This document shows, in pieces, positions 1 through 12,189 of a stretch of DNA of 64,000 nt; positions within the stretch are counted from its first letter, which is position 1; each line of letters begins with the position of its first letter. The translations under genes were made by a program, and so were the position numbers. Source of the DNA: Gelatoporia subvermispora B. Taxonomy: Eukaryota; Basidiomycota; Agaricomycetes; Polyporales; Gelatoporiaceae. Under the pieces are notes generated by a model that saw only the letters and a list, made by a program, of their open reading frames with translations, ran no database searches and had not been told where the DNA came from. Location of the stretch: contig KB445814.1 of assembly GCA_000320605.2 (NCBI GenBank), positions 310,001-374,000 of the forward strand, in the 5' to 3' direction.

Positions 1-436
1 ACACCAAAATGTGACGTATATTCATTTTCTATGACCATGTGGGAGGTAATGATGTCAATAAACGTACTTCATCTTGGTTTATGACTGACAAAAATCCACA
101 TAGGTCTTCACTGGTCTGATTCCCTTTCATGAATGTCGTTATGACGGGATTGTGATACTCGGAGTGATGTCCGGTGTACGCCCCGATCGTCCTTCCACGT
201 CGGACGCACTGAGTATCGGTTTGAATGATGCAATGTGGGCTTTGATGGAGAAATGTTGGAGTCATAACCCCTCCCAACGCCCCGATATTGACGGTGTACT
301 CGCCGTCTTGATGTCTCAGGACGTCGAACCAGAGTATCGCCCCTCGTCATGGCCGCTAGTGCTCGATGTGCGCACAGTGAGTGCCCATTTTTCTCGCCTC
401 GTACTGTCATTTCTCGGCTTAACGCTTTAACTCACT
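1..436 (+). CDS. TKL-type protein kinase, 3' end only
   Basis: This is the C-terminal lobe of a serine/threonine kinase of the tyrosine-kinase-like group; the rest of the gene lies left of the window. The first 45 bases encode a CDVYSFSMTMWE stretch (kinase subdomain IX). A GT-AG intron follows (46-103), then an exon reading VFTGLIPFHECRYDG and ending in the conserved subdomain XI segment MWALMEKCWSHNPSQRPDI (about 230-292). The closing SWPLVLDV matches the ends of the two complete kinases at 5789-8632 and 19745-22479. After LDVRT there is a GTGAGT donor at 376; a CTAG acceptor near 435 would give an immediate TAG stop, so the exact end is uncertain. Part of a local kinase family. Confidence 0.75.
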
Positions 437-913
437 AGTAGGATCCCCTTCATTTTGCAAATCACGGAAACACAGGGACTCGTACTACGGTGATTCAGAC
501 CGCACTTACCCGAGCATCGGATGGTATCTACCTCGATACCTCATTGAGGACGAGGTGAATAAGGAGAGAACAACGAGTACATAACACCAATTCCATCATC
601 CACTCGGATGGTGTGTAGTTCGTGCATGTGTCAGGAAAATGATGCGTTGGAGGTCAATGCAGTTCTCGGGTATAGATTGCACCTATGAGTGGTGTTTGTT
701 CAGAGCTATCGGCAGCATAAATATATATCGAAGGCGAACATTGGCGGGGACATAACTGGTTGGGATGCTATAGTAGATTGATTGTCCCGCGGTCAATGAT
801 CACGTCAACGGCAGATGTAGATTTGAGAAGGACCAACAGAGCGTATCATTGGTTCTCTCGCAGGCTCACGAGTGGTTCACTGGAGGGGACATCCTCATCA
901 CCCCACCACAGTT
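437..913. other. Intergenic stretch, nothing recognised
   Basis: About 480 bases between the end of the first kinase gene and the decayed kinase on the other strand. I see no long reading frame, no repeat shared with the rest of the window and no protein motif I recognise. Confidence 0.4.
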
Positions 914-2340
914 CTATCCAAGCAACAATGACCACGAAAATACAGGAGATACATATGCATACCATATCATAGCACATAAATTGATTCGATCAATCCAAGC
1001 CTCAGGGTCTCCACGCTGGTTTCTGCCGCATGCTCGACCCCGATCTAGACTCTGCAACGCTCCTCGCGCGGCGCAAGCCCTGATTCGCATCCAAAGACTG
1101 GCGCCGGATATCCTCAAATGTCTTGACCAAGTCCTTGACGCTTCACTAATGAATTTCTGTTATATATGAGTTCCTTATGCGTCGATGAATAGATGCGGCC
1201 ATACCTTGATTCTTGACTGGGCATTTCGATCATTACCATCGACCATCAACACCTTGAGCGCTACGTCGTCTGCGCCAAATCGCCCTCAGACGACATATGC
1301 CGAAGCGCCGATAGCGTCCGGTCGATGGTTAATTATTTTCACCGAGTGCGACGGGAGTATGTACGATTGCACTGGGATAAATACTTTTCTTGGTACATAT
1401 GCGCTTGAGTAGCTTCAAGCCACGCCGCCATTGAGCATCGCTGGATGTCATTTGACGCAACCTCTGCAACAGACTAGTTACGTCAGTGGCCGAAGGGACC
1501 ACGCATGATTACAACTTACTTCGTCCAGAACATTTACGATGTACTTTGCACTCGCATCTTCCATGGTTGCTATGACTGACATTAGGTATTGCTGTTCATC
1601 TAGGTCTTCAAGGTCCAGTAGCGTGTCTACGGGCTTTCGAAGGCCGTCCCTGTCTACATTCGCCGATGTACTCTTCCGGGACCATCTGATTGCAGCTCAA
1701 CAGAGACAACTCACCACGTGCGCTACTGGACCCATACGAGTATGGGGAACCCGGTTCAATCACCACTATTGGTGTACGTTGCCCGCTGCGCGAACGCGAT
1801 GATCGACTCCGAGGAGCGTGTCGGTGAGACCGAGCCAGCTGTAAAGTGCCTAAACTTGCCATGTCGGATAAAACAGAGAAGGGATGAGCAGGGTCGTACT
1901 GACCGTGTGATATATCTTGATTTCGGGTGTATTGCCTTTCTGAGTAATCCGAGTTTGGGCGATATCGTTGTTGTTCTACTCGGTAGGGCGATCGGTCACC
2001 TAGCGAGACTTCGGTACCTGATGGTGATCCGTTACTTGTCTCTGACGAAGTGTTACTCGCCCAGGTTGCATAGTCTTGATAGCTCACATCCGACCTGCTT
2101 GTGCTCCGTGTCGAGGATCCATTATACGTATCCGCTAGCGATCCGTCATAGCTTGCTTGTGGAGTCCATTATCAGGGTTTGATGTTGACTTATGCTCTGA
2201 CCAAGCGCATCTACTGCTGCTAATCCACGATAATTTCCTTGCGGATTATGGTCCGTCCGGAATATAGCATGTTGGCTTTGATTGCCTGTGTTCTCTCGAC
2301 GCGAGCTATTGCAGTGCGGTTACCTGGTAAGGCTGTCACG
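914..2340 (-). pseudogene. Decayed TKL kinase, N-terminal half
   Basis: On the minus strand this region reads like the N-terminal half of the kinases at 5789-8632 and 19745-22479. A Ser/Asn/Gln-rich region (about 2290-1660, including SYQDYATWASNTSSETSNG) runs into EDLDEQQYLMSVIATMEDAS and a GTAAGT donor near 1520. The next exon reads RRGLKLLKRIC, matching LKLLRHLC in the paralogues. The start of the N-lobe (GADDVALKV, about 1250) is recognisable. It is broken: a frameshift near 2150, a frameshift of about 4 bases near 1355, and an in-frame TGA where the paralogues have the Arg of RVFRG (about 1281). The catalytic loop, DFG and APE segments are absent. Between 914 and 1160 another open stretch cannot be aligned to the family. 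Assembly errors could mimic some breaks, but the missing C-lobe argues for a pseudogene. Confidence 0.6.
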
Positions 2341-2399
2341 CACTAGTAGCAGCCGATTGGTCACTCACAGAAGGCGTGACATGCAAGCCATTGTTTGAG

Positions 2400-3628
2400 C
2401 CTGCTGTCTGTCAATGCGCATAGCTCTTCTAGGCCAATTCTAATGTCAGTTTGATAGATAATATACGAAAGTGGCTTACCTTGAAGCGAGAGTCGCGAGA
2501 TAAATCCACGGGAGGGGTGATACCCAAGCCTGTCTTTTGGACGCCTGGTTCAGTACTCCTGAGGCAGTAAAATGAACGAAGAATCTAAAAGGGACGGGGG
2601 TGTTACCCTGGACACAGGCACGATGTTGCTGAGTGACAAAACGGGCGATAGTCTGCGACGAATCGATACGGCGAATAAGACGGGTAGACTGTAATATGCT
2701 ATTCACACACGTATTTAAGACCAATACGAATGGCATGACATCATCACCGAGACCATGATTATCTGTCCAGAGAAAGTACAGCGCTCGTGGCACCGGCATA
2801 TGTTCATGTCTCACAAGCGGAGAGGCCTTGTTATGGACCTGTTTCGAATCATAGAAGCCGGCACGAAGTGCAGTCTAGACTTCGCCACGAAGGGGTAAAC
2901 GTGAGAATCAAGTTCTGGCAACTGTGATATCTGTCAAGGGCGCATACAATAAGCTGTCTTCGCAATAATAGCAGAACCCGGACGATGAACCAGGTGTCCG
3001 GCGCGTGACTGGTATACGCTCTTCTTGAACATACCCGAGTACAGTCACTACAAGGCACATCCATTCGGGAGTAAGGTGCGCTGGGAAGTGAAACCTGAAG
3101 AAGGGGATAGTGGAAGTACGACCCGTGCACAGAATATAGGAGCAGATACTCAGGTCCCAAGTCTCGACATACATGGACTGATCGGTGAGCGCGGTTCTCT
3201 GTCTTTCTCAAGGCACATGACCGGGACCCTCCGTAAACGGTCTATATGTCCCAAACGTATCGCATTATTGCTGTGGTCAGGAAGCATCGGCTTGACGAAA
3301 AATGCGATGTACGGATACAGGCTCTACTTCCTCGCACTAGGCGCCCCGCACTATCATCTCGGCGTCCTTTGTTACTCCATCCCCGTTCTCAGAGCTTCTA
3401 GCCGTACAGGACAAGAACAACGCACCTAGTTCCGTTCACCTTCCGTAGCGGCAGCTCCAAGCTACCCGTGTCTTAGAGTTAACCATTAGCGGAAAAGCTT
3501 GGACCTCAGACAGCAGATCCGGAAACCGAAGACGGGGCCGCGAACACCCCTTAGAGTGCGAACAGTCTTCTCGTGTAGACATATGACAGATTGCCGGTTG
3601 GGAACTAGTTAGTGCACAGGATAAACCG
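2400..3628. other. Unassigned region with small ORFs
   Basis: Several frames of 66-134 codons exist on both strands (for example 2476-2814 and 2849-3211 minus, 3025-3429 plus). None carries a motif I can name and they overlap on opposite strands. The minus-strand frames have short hydrophobic runs and could be the remains of a membrane protein, but I cannot support a gene call. Confidence 0.3.
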
Positions 3629-5049
3629 TCAGTCATCCAGCTCGTCCTGCGCAGCCTTCATTGGCGCATATAGCCCATGCTGCTCGCCTAGCGTATACGT
3701 GAGCGTCGCCTGCTCGAAGACCGACGGACCGTCCTCCGGGCCCAGCTCGAGCTGCAAGGAACACAAGGTATCAGGTTTCGGATGCGCGCGAGCGAGAGGA
3801 GGTAGAAGACGGGGAGCGGATTACTCACGAGCGCGATGACATCGTCGAGGAGGTGTGCCTGACCGACGGACATGCCCGGCAGGCCGTTGTAGTTCACGTT
3901 CACGATGTGCACGTGGAAATGGTCTGTGCGCGCTGGCGTCAGCGGATGGCGCTTGCGAGGCGAGGAGATGAGGGGAGGTAAGGAGACAAGTAAAGGGGGG
4001 AAAAGGAATGCAAACCGACGATGGGATACTCACAATACGACGGCTGGTAGTGCACGAACATGCGCAGCGCGCCCTTTCCGAGGCCCCACCGCTCGCGCAC
4101 GACGCGCGCCGCCTCGCGCCGGATGCTACGCAGCATCCCAAGATGGCCGCCGTGGAGGTCGCGTAGGCTCCGCACATCTCGCGCCGACGCGATTGCGACG
4201 AGGTATAGTGACGAGATGGTTTTGAGATCCCATTTCATGTCCGGGAGGAGGACGTGGCCGTGCGTGGGCGAGCTATCGCGATGCAAAACCTTGTCGGCCT
4301 CGGATGTGCCAGAGAGGATATTTTCTACCCTGTGAGTGGGCGTGTGAGATGTGAGTGTGAGGATTAGATGATCGTTGGGAAGTTGGGAGGTAGAGAAGAT
4401 TCGCGAAGGAGCGGGAGGATAGGAGGACTCACCACTGCGTGCGGGCGGCAGGAAATGCGTCGATGTATGGCCGGACGATGCGTGCATATAGCGCAGGGGT
4501 CTCGCGTACGATGACTACCTGCTGCGCAGAGTACTGAGGGCGCGTTCAGCAGTCAGCACGCGACGCGCGGGCAGCGGGCGAGGCGACCCGCCTTGCGGAT
4601 GTGCACGTCAGTTGCGGGGTGGATAACGTTGATCTTCACGTCTGGCGCGTCCACAGAGCTTTCGAGCCAACCAAAGAGCCAGGTATACTGCGCAGAGCGT
4701 CCTCAGTACAAGGTAGCTTGCAGAGAAGGTAAGGTGGGCGATCGACGTACGATGTCGGTGCTCTCGATGAGGCGAGCGTCGCGTAGCGACTGCGAGAGCA
4801 GCTCCCCCGCGCGCTCTAACAACAACGCGGTCTTCTCGATGCGCACGATGGCGGGCGAACGGCCCTGTGCGCCCTCTGGGGCGGGGAAGCTTCCGAGGAG
4901 CGTGAGCGCGTGGGTGATCGGGTCTGCAAGTTGAGCGGCAGTTAGCGAGCAAACACGGGGCGGTCGACGGCGGGTTACCCACCCTCATTGAGGAGGCGGT
5001 CAAAATGGAATGACCGGAGAGTGTCAATGTCGGCAAGCGAGTTCGACAT
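3629..5049 (-). CDS. DCPS: Scavenger mRNA decapping enzyme (m7GpppX diphosphatase, HIT family)
   Basis: Hydrolyses the cap dinucleotide or short capped oligomers left after 3'-5' mRNA decay. Seven exons join in frame to 316 codons plus stop: 5049-4983, 4923-4751, 4687-4592, 4533-4433, 4329-4034, 3923-3829 and 3751-3629. The product starts MSNSLADIDTLRSFHFDRLL. The HIT-family histidine triad is seen as HYQPSYYHFHVHIVNV, built across the exon 5/6 junction; its middle His is the expected nucleophile. The preceding SLRDLHGGHLGMLRSI and the following GQAHLLDDVIAL are typical of DCPS, as is PDMKWDLKTISSLYLVAIAS. Length is close to the usual 320-340 residues. The third intron (4591-4534) has a GC-AG boundary and the other five are GT-AG. 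Two decayed plus-strand fragments of a related gene occur at 18715-19015 and 27040-27325. Likely functional. Confidence 0.93.
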
Positions 5050-5788
5050 GACGAAAGATGGCGGGAGGCGTAAGGTCGTCGTCGCCGACTCGTTGGTGGC
5101 TGAAGTGATCGCGTCTAACAGCTGGCGCTTGCTCGAGGCGGGCCTGCTATTTTAAGCCTATTTTCGCACGATAGGTTCACCTGCTCCAACAAGTCCGTCG
5201 AGATAGCTGCGCAGAGCATAACGAAGGCTGCGCAGGATGAGCTGAATAGTTGGAATGTTGGGACTATGCGTGAGAGGGCTTAGTAAAACTGGAACTCTCT
5301 CCGCGGCGGACAAAAGACATGCGAGAATATTTATGTATGCCCTGGACCAACGTGCCCGTATGTCGCTGTGGAAGAGGTGTTGCTGTGCGGAGAAAATACC
5401 AAAATTGTAAGGAAGACGTGTACGTCTGGCGATTTGATCTAAGAGCGAGTGCAAAGCGAAGCACTTAGCTTCGCCGCGTCAAGTTCCAACTTCCTTGAGC
5501 GATACAACTCAAACCGTGTTGGATATTCGCAACATTGCTTGCGTTGGAGTACAATTCTCGCAGATGTACAGCTTAGAAGATTGGGTAACTCAAAGAGGCG
5601 TCTATGCGAGACCGATTAAGTCTCGAAATATCACTCCCCCACATGCAACATGGCGGCTGCTGCCAGGAGGTGTTGCACGGGGAACATTTTGCTAGCACAG
5701 AAGATGTATTGTTGTAAGGTGTCCTAGACGATGAGAAGCACTAAACACGGTGACGAGACGACGAAAACAACGGGAGAAGTCGTACTTT
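5050..5788. other. Intergenic region between DCPS and kinase gene
   Basis: The minus strand holds a 98-codon frame (5454-5158) rich in Leu, Ile and Arg with no family I recognise and no convincing splice partner. It might be a short fungal-specific protein or chance. Nothing else is supported. Confidence 0.3.
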
Positions 5789-8632
5789 CTATGAAGGAAG
5801 CTCCAGAGGCCATGTAGGAGGATGGACCTCAGACTGAGAGTCCTCGGATAACAGAACGCTAAGCACGTCGTTGATAACAGGACGCCGGGAGGGATTATGG
5901 TCCCAACAGTTCTCCATCAGAGCCCAAATCGTATCCGTCAACCCAACGCTCAGTGCAACAGATCGAGGTGGAAAAGTAGGGCGCTTTTGGGACATCACTT
6001 TATGTATCACAGTCCCGTCGTTGTTGCAATGATGAAATGGGGGAAGGCCCGTAAATACCTGCAGGTGTAAAAATGAGAATCAGACTGATCGACCAGATCG
6101 ATCGGTATCCAATATCTTCTTACCTCCCACATTGTCATCGACAGAGAGTAGATATCACACTCGGAAGTGAATTTGCTCTCCTTGCGACCAACGAGTTCCG
6201 GGTCGAGAATTTCTGGAGCAGCCCAGCGTGTTGTCCCAGTAGTGGAAGTCATTGATGTAAATGTCACAGCGGCGTCTGTACTGAGCGTGGCAATGCCGAA
6301 GTCGATGAGACTGGCGATGTGCTGATCATTCACGAGAACGTTTGCCTGCATTAGTCGGAGAACATCCTGCATATGAATAGCTGTTGGTATCCGTCACAGT
6401 GTTGCTCACCGACTTCACGTCTGCGTGAACAATGTCTAATGCATGCAAGTATCCCAGACCATTTGCGATATCCACGAGCTACAAGGCCGTTAGCGACGAA
6501 GATCAGATGGGGTGCGAATGGCGAGTTACCAGCTTTATTCGATTCATATCTGGCTTCCGTGATAGAGTCTGCGCAATAGTACCCAGTGGCATCCATTCAG
6601 ATATGAGGCATAGCGCAAACAGCGACGTGTCAACGCCGTAGAAAGCAGTGATGTTGGGATGCCGAAGATGCCTCCATATAATCGCTTCCCCGTAGAATCT
6701 CTGTAGGTCATCAGCTCATGTACAGGTGGACAATAGTCGATATTGCAGAGGATGTTCGAAAGATCACGTCACATCACGTTCTTTAACTGCAAGACATTTT
6801 CCTGCATATCGAAAGCCGCAGAGCAGCGAGGAAGAGTAGAATTAAGTGTCGCTAGTTTGGATCGTACCTTGAGCTTGGTCTTCGACTCCTGACATGAAAG
6901 TTCGCGAGCGGTAGCGATAACTTTGACTGCGACCTGACCCGTGTCGTATTGTCCTCGAAATACACGCGAAGAGCCACCAAATGCCTCCACCTGCTCGCTC
7001 AATATCCGCAACGACTGAGGAGGAAGAATGAGCTCTTCAGGATATATTTGATTCTTCACACATAGGTGCCGGAGCAGCTTTAAGCGCAGGCGATAACCGT
7101 ATGTTGGAGTATTTCCATTCTGTGGTCGTATTTGTTCCAATTCCTGTAAAAGCTCCAGTGACAAAATATGGGGTCCAGTATTTCAACTTACTTTGTCTAG
7201 AGACTCTATAGCCGTTTTAGCGTCCGTGCCTCTCAAAGCTTTGATGATTGACAATGATTGTTTCTGCTGCATGCGTGTATTCTTATCCGGCTCTTCAACT
7301 CCCATAGTCGACAGCCAGCCACCAGTTACATCGGATTCCAGTTGAGCGGAGCCTGGTATCGATTTTAGTGGCCCGGCTAGGTTTTCTCCACTCGTATTAC
7401 TAGCGATTCCCATGTTGCGAGTAGCAGTGCTCAACTCACATGATGCAGTATCTATGGGATGACTGGCTGCCGATATGTCGCCTCCGGCGGTGGTACCAGC
7501 GCGATTCGGGGTGGATGCCCCTCTCGATTTAACGTGAATCCCTGGCTCTTTAGCCCTCGCCTTATTGCCTTTCTTGCGCGCCCTTTCGTCCTTTGACTTC
7601 TGACTCTGCTGCTCCTGCCCAGTTTCCTCCCTTCCCTGACGCCTCGTCTTCTTTGCCTTGGGCTTCTCTTTCTCCCTCACCTTTGTAGCTGACTTGACGG
7701 CTGTCCCGTGCGTGTGCTTTGCCAATTCTCCAGCTTTTTCAGACGGCTCTACCTCGTGCAGCTGTTTCTCGAGAAAGCGCTGCAACACCATATGTCTGTC
7801 CCCCTCGTCACTGGCCTCGTGCAAATCTGAGACCATAGAGTGACCCTCGACGAAGATCGGTCTTCGGGCGTCATCGAGCACATCAGGCTCTGGTCGAAGG
7901 AACGCTGGCTGGCTGACGTATCTGCGCTGAGAGGAGGGATGGTGTAATGGGGGTGGATTGAACAGCCGTACGCGCTTGCTCGGGGGAGGACTCGCACTGG
8001 CCCGTTGCAGTCGTTTCCCGGTCTGTGTGAAGGATTCTTGATTATTTGAAGGCTGGTTCGTCCTGAATCCAGGCGCTGCAGAGCAGTAAAGTCAATCGCT
8101 CGTTACGGCAACGATATCTCGTTCTCTGATGGTATGCTAGCAGCTACGCACATACCATTATGCGGCTGCGAGGTTTGCATCTTCCCAGGGGATGATTGTG
8201 GCCGGGGCGGGTCCTCGACGCCTATCTCCTGCCATGCAGACTCGTGCCATGCCTCTTCCATGATTTCGGAATGGTACGTATTAGATGGTATAGGTGCCTT
8301 TTGAGGGATACCGACTCCGAAGGCGGGTGTATGACAATCCTGTGGCTGTGTGGGACACTTGGCGTAGTGGTCGGTTGCGACTGCAGATGTAAGGTCCTGT
8401 CCGTGAATGCGTAAATAGCGTCTAAACAAGCATTGTAAGTGCACGTACCTTCAAGTGAATCCTGTAGCCATGGCTCAGCGGACGGCTCAGCGGACTATGC
8501 GCCGGAGCCCCAGCGACGAGGCGATGCTTATTTGTACGTACATGGTGATGGCAGCTGTGCGCTTTTGTCACCACGTGGTCCCTGAGCGATAGTAGAAAGC
8601 CCACTTTCGCTGGAGGCATATTGATCTGACAT
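5789..8632 (-). CDS. TKL-type protein kinase with long disordered N-terminus
   Basis: Predicted serine/threonine kinase. I start it at 8632, where MSDQYASSESGLSTIAQG opens an exon ending at a GTACGT donor (8541). The following exons encode a disordered region with a basic patch, SPPPSKRVRLFNPPP (about 7990), then a Lys/Arg/Glu-rich stretch (about 7750-7500). The family motif LRGTDAKTAIESLDK lies just before the kinase part (about 7225-7190), followed by LRLKLLRHLC. Kinase features in order: FGGSSRVFRG loop and VAVKV lysine (about 6985-6925), RHLRHPNI, catalytic loop VHADVKS in place of HRD, LIDFGIA (DFG, about 6300), WAAPEIL (APE, about 6225) and the C-lobe ending NCWDHNPSRRPVI. The stop follows PLELPS. 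About eight short introns. The upstream exon limits between 8541 and 8444 are uncertain. Substrates unknown. Confidence 0.8.
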
Positions 8633-8879
8633 GCCTAAGCACGTGAAGGGATTAGATTCCGTATAGCACGACGGTATCTGGTAGCTCGCTACAGTAATTC
8701 CTGTTCGGGTGCTACACTGTCACATTCTTTCCTGAATTCCCTTCGGGGAGACACTTGAATTGGTGCTCATCTCATCGGAAATCATTACATGCATACATCT
8801 TCGTAAAAACCGGGTCGCACAGTCACCAACACATAATCTATCGAGGTTTATTGTCCGACTACGATGCCAGTATTCTAAA

Positions 8880-10540
8880 CTAAACTTGGCTCACGTCAAG
8901 CTTGCTACTCTGCTGGACTTCCGGCCCGGCACCATACACATCAGTATCGAATCCGTCGGCCGACCCAAGGTCGAGAGACCCGCCCATTGGCGCCAGGAAC
9001 GAGACGAATCTGATACCGGATTGTTGTGAATCTAGATCGCCGCTCTCCGAGAAGCATGACAACGCTTGATGTTTGTCATGATGAATGAATGTGGTCTTGC
9101 ACGCGACGTCCCGGAGGTTTAGGAGGAAATGCGACACGATAATGGCTTGAAGGCTGCGACGGTGTGAGGAGATTGAGCGGAATAAGAGCAGCGTTGAATT
9201 ACGTACGGGACTTGGAAAACGAAGATGGTGCTCAAAACCTTGGCTCTAACAATCAGCTCCGTCTCGAGTCATCAGCAATGAATCATTTCTTACCCAGTTC
9301 ATGCCAATAGATTTACTCAAGTGAGCGGCGAGGTTGATTATATTGAGGAGCAGGAGGAGGCTGCATAATACTGTCAGAGCGCACAGAGCACTAGAGGTTG
9401 GGGTCCCGCATTACATGAAGTGAAGAACGCCTAACAAGGGAGTTGAAATGATGGGGTCAGGCTTCTTCTATCAGCAGTCGGAGCTCACGCACCATCCCGT
9501 AGGAGAATCGATGTAATGGAGGTATTGCTATAGGCCTGGCTTACGAAGCCCACCTTGCGACATGTCATAATGATTGCTGAAAGGTCCGCCAGTGCAGAAA
9601 TTGCGGAACCTGTAAGGGATATGATGTTTACTGGGGGACATTGGTCTGGATTAGTTATTGTAACAAGAAAACAGACGGCTCACTACTGTGGATTTACCAA
9701 GTTAGCATACGCCCAGGTAAGATTAATAGCGCATACCTCTCGAACTTGTCGCCTGTCCAGGAGCTTGTCTCCGCGCACGTCCAGAAAATCGACCCAAACC
9801 AGCTTTCGACAGGCTGTGGACCCGTGACGGCATACTGGAGAGTAGACGTGAGTGCCAGACTCATCATTAGTACGCATTCTACGCACTTCCAGATAGCCCA
9901 GCACTCCGCTCACACCGAAGACAAAGATGATAACGGAGATCACCAATTGGCCTTTGCTGAGTGCATAGACGCGAGATGCGATAAACGCTAGTACAAAAAA
10001 TGGTAAGCATTGCCTCTCGAGTCCGAATACATGATAATCTCGCATACCAGCCTGCACTATACCTATCAACATTTGTGACACGCAAAGGAGATTTTGTACG
10101 ACAGCGCAGCTGTAAATGTCTATTTACTAACTGTTTTACCGTCTACATGTCCTGATAGCACTCTTACCTCATAGACAATGTGAGTTCAATTGGGAACGCA
10201 ACTGTGGAAGTTGTCCCGAGCCCGAAATTGATGTACACTTTGAGCGAGGTCCACAAGAGCAGAGCCAGGCGATTCAAGAAGAATAATAGCGTGACGCTGC
10301 TGAACCTGCGACGCCAAATGTATTCCACTTCATCTGATAGTGTCATGATTTGGTCATAGAAAACCAGAACTAGAGGGAGTCAGTCGTGGAAGAAGGTCAC
10401 AAGTAGGAGGCAATGCACACAAATGCTAGCCATCGTCGACATTTCGCTTGCCCTGCTCGAGTGTTGTTGAGTCAGCAGTTGATGCAGGCCTGAAGTACGC
10501 ACGCATTCAGGGAGTAAACCTCCTCTATTGACATGGTCAT
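8880..10540 (-). CDS. DUF6533-domain multi-pass membrane protein
   Basis: A fungal membrane protein of unknown function, in a family abundant in Agaricomycetes. From the start near 10540 the exons give the DUF6533 signature: LVFYDQIMTLSDEVEYIW then RRRFSSVTLLFFLNR. Later pieces are CAVVQNLLCVSQMLIGIV, AFIASRVYALSKGQ, LVISVIIFVFGVSGVLGYLE, SWFGSIFWTCAE, SAISALADLSAIIMTC, SILLRDG, ALCALTVLCSLLLLLNIIN and finally SHFLLNLRDVACK, with a polar tail ending SQV. These junctions stay in frame when the short introns (for example 60 bases before AFIASRV) are removed. I count about six or seven hydrophobic segments, as expected for the family. The first two exons and the intron ends near 9730-9600 and 9290-9180 are the least certain. 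No break is seen. Confidence 0.72.
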
Positions 10541-12189
10541 GTCACAGGTACGGGAGAGATTGAGGTAGAATCTGTATGACCGCGCGTATCTGGTAGCTTT
10601 TATAACGGTGAGTATGGACCCTACTTTGGACGAACACATGAAGGTTCACCGTAGCGCCGGGCGCCGGGCGCGCAGATCCCGACACAACAACCTATGCCCG
10701 TAGGTTCGCGGCTAAGGGTGCAGAACTCGTGTCTTGCACAGGTGACTATCACCGGGCGAGCAAAGGCAGGTAGATGCAGTACATGTTAGCGCAGCAGGGC
10801 CCTGCTGAGTAAAGCACTGGTTAGCATCGGCGAAGTTTGTGCTTCGACGACTTCTGTTCTGTCCACACTAATGGCCATATTGTGGGGCTTTACTTATTGG
10901 CGTCTGGTGTCTACCATAGCGTAACAGCCTCAGATAACCACCGGGGTATGACTAAGAGCGAAGGTTGTAACTCTAATACATTGCCTCATCCAGATGCAAT
11001 GTGGTACAGTTGCGACAATCATAAGCACTCACAGCTACAACTCTACCAGTTGTATTGCAACCGTAGACTCAAACTCGTGAATTCAGAGAGTGCCTGTGGC
11101 ACCGAGGCTGGGCTGGATAGTTAATCAAAGCGTATAGACATGGGAATACTCATGTTTCTGACACACAATGAGGAAACCGGGATCCGATAAGGACCTTGAA
11201 AAGAGCGATGTCGGCATGCGACAGGGATGGGCATTTTGCTCTGCTGTCCGTCAGATCTGAGTGGATCACGCGATCGCTAGGTGCCGCCCGGTTTGGCGCT
11301 TGCACTCGTCTCATGTCCGTGCCTCCACTTGGCTGTGTTCTCTTCCAAGCTTACTGACTTCGATACGTCTTGACTGCCCTGCACCCTGGGAAGAAAATTC
11401 CGGTTATGGCAGATATCCATGTGGATATCGATGCTGTTGTGCCTCATGGTCTGCCTTTCCGGTCAATCTACATCTCTCGGATGGCGCGCTGTTACTTGCC
11501 TGCGGCCTCAAGATGCTCCGCGTACCTTCTTTCCACTCACCCGCCACTCACGCATTCCACAGGGGTAGACTTGGAGATTACCACTCCCAATCCACTCAGC
11601 ATAGCTTCCATGTCTACTCGGGTTGAGCATTATTTCCAGTCAACGGGCCAGGGCTGCGTGACGTGCGGGGTCATGTCAGGTGCTATGCAGAACTGTTTAG
11701 AGTTTCATCGACTGGAACTGGATAATGAAGCTTCCCCCCAGAATGAAAAACATATCCGACTCTCGTTCGCACATGGCCTGTATGATTTTGCTTCTTTTGA
11801 CACATCCTTCTTTCTGTGGCCTTTGTAATTGTGCCTCGCTGCTCGTCTTGCAGCTGTCTTGCAGCCCTCGTTAAGACCAGTTACCTGCAATAGTCCAATG
11901 TATATCGAATGCGCACAGCTTTGCTATCGGCAGTGTGTCGTCCGAAGGCGAAAATGACCAGTCTGATAGCGTGTGGACGTCTGTAGGGGCTGTAGCGCGG
12001 CAAAGATTGTTCAGGATGCCAAGTACCACATCGACAGTTAGCGTGCAGCCCATGCTATCCAGAGCTGGGTAGAGAGGGTGGGACGTTGCACTTGTGCGTA
12101 TTCTTGGCGTCCGTCATCTTGCTCTGCGTGAAACTGGGTCACAGATAAAGGACTTCGAAGGAGCGTTTGTCACTGGCTGTGTGACCTGA
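10541..12189. other. Long intergenic region, one unassigned ORF
   Basis: No gene is supported over about 1.6 kb. The best frame is 11370-11828 (+), 152 codons starting MTALHPGKKIPVMADIHVD, with no domain I recognise. A 60-codon minus frame at 12053-11871 is equally anonymous. Around 10650 there is a GC-rich patch without coding character. Confidence 0.35.

Noticed and set aside
3025..3429. 134-codon plus frame
   Set aside because: No recognisable domain, with competing frames on the other strand; the codon pattern is not convincing.
7183..7881. 232-codon frame as a separate protein starting MLDDARRP
   Set aside because: The reading stays open upstream into the preceding exon and downstream by a splice into the kinase part; it is an internal exon of the TKL kinase.
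11370..11828. 152-codon plus frame as a gene
   Set aside because: No motif, no splice partner and no similarity to anything I recognise; left as an unassigned stretch.
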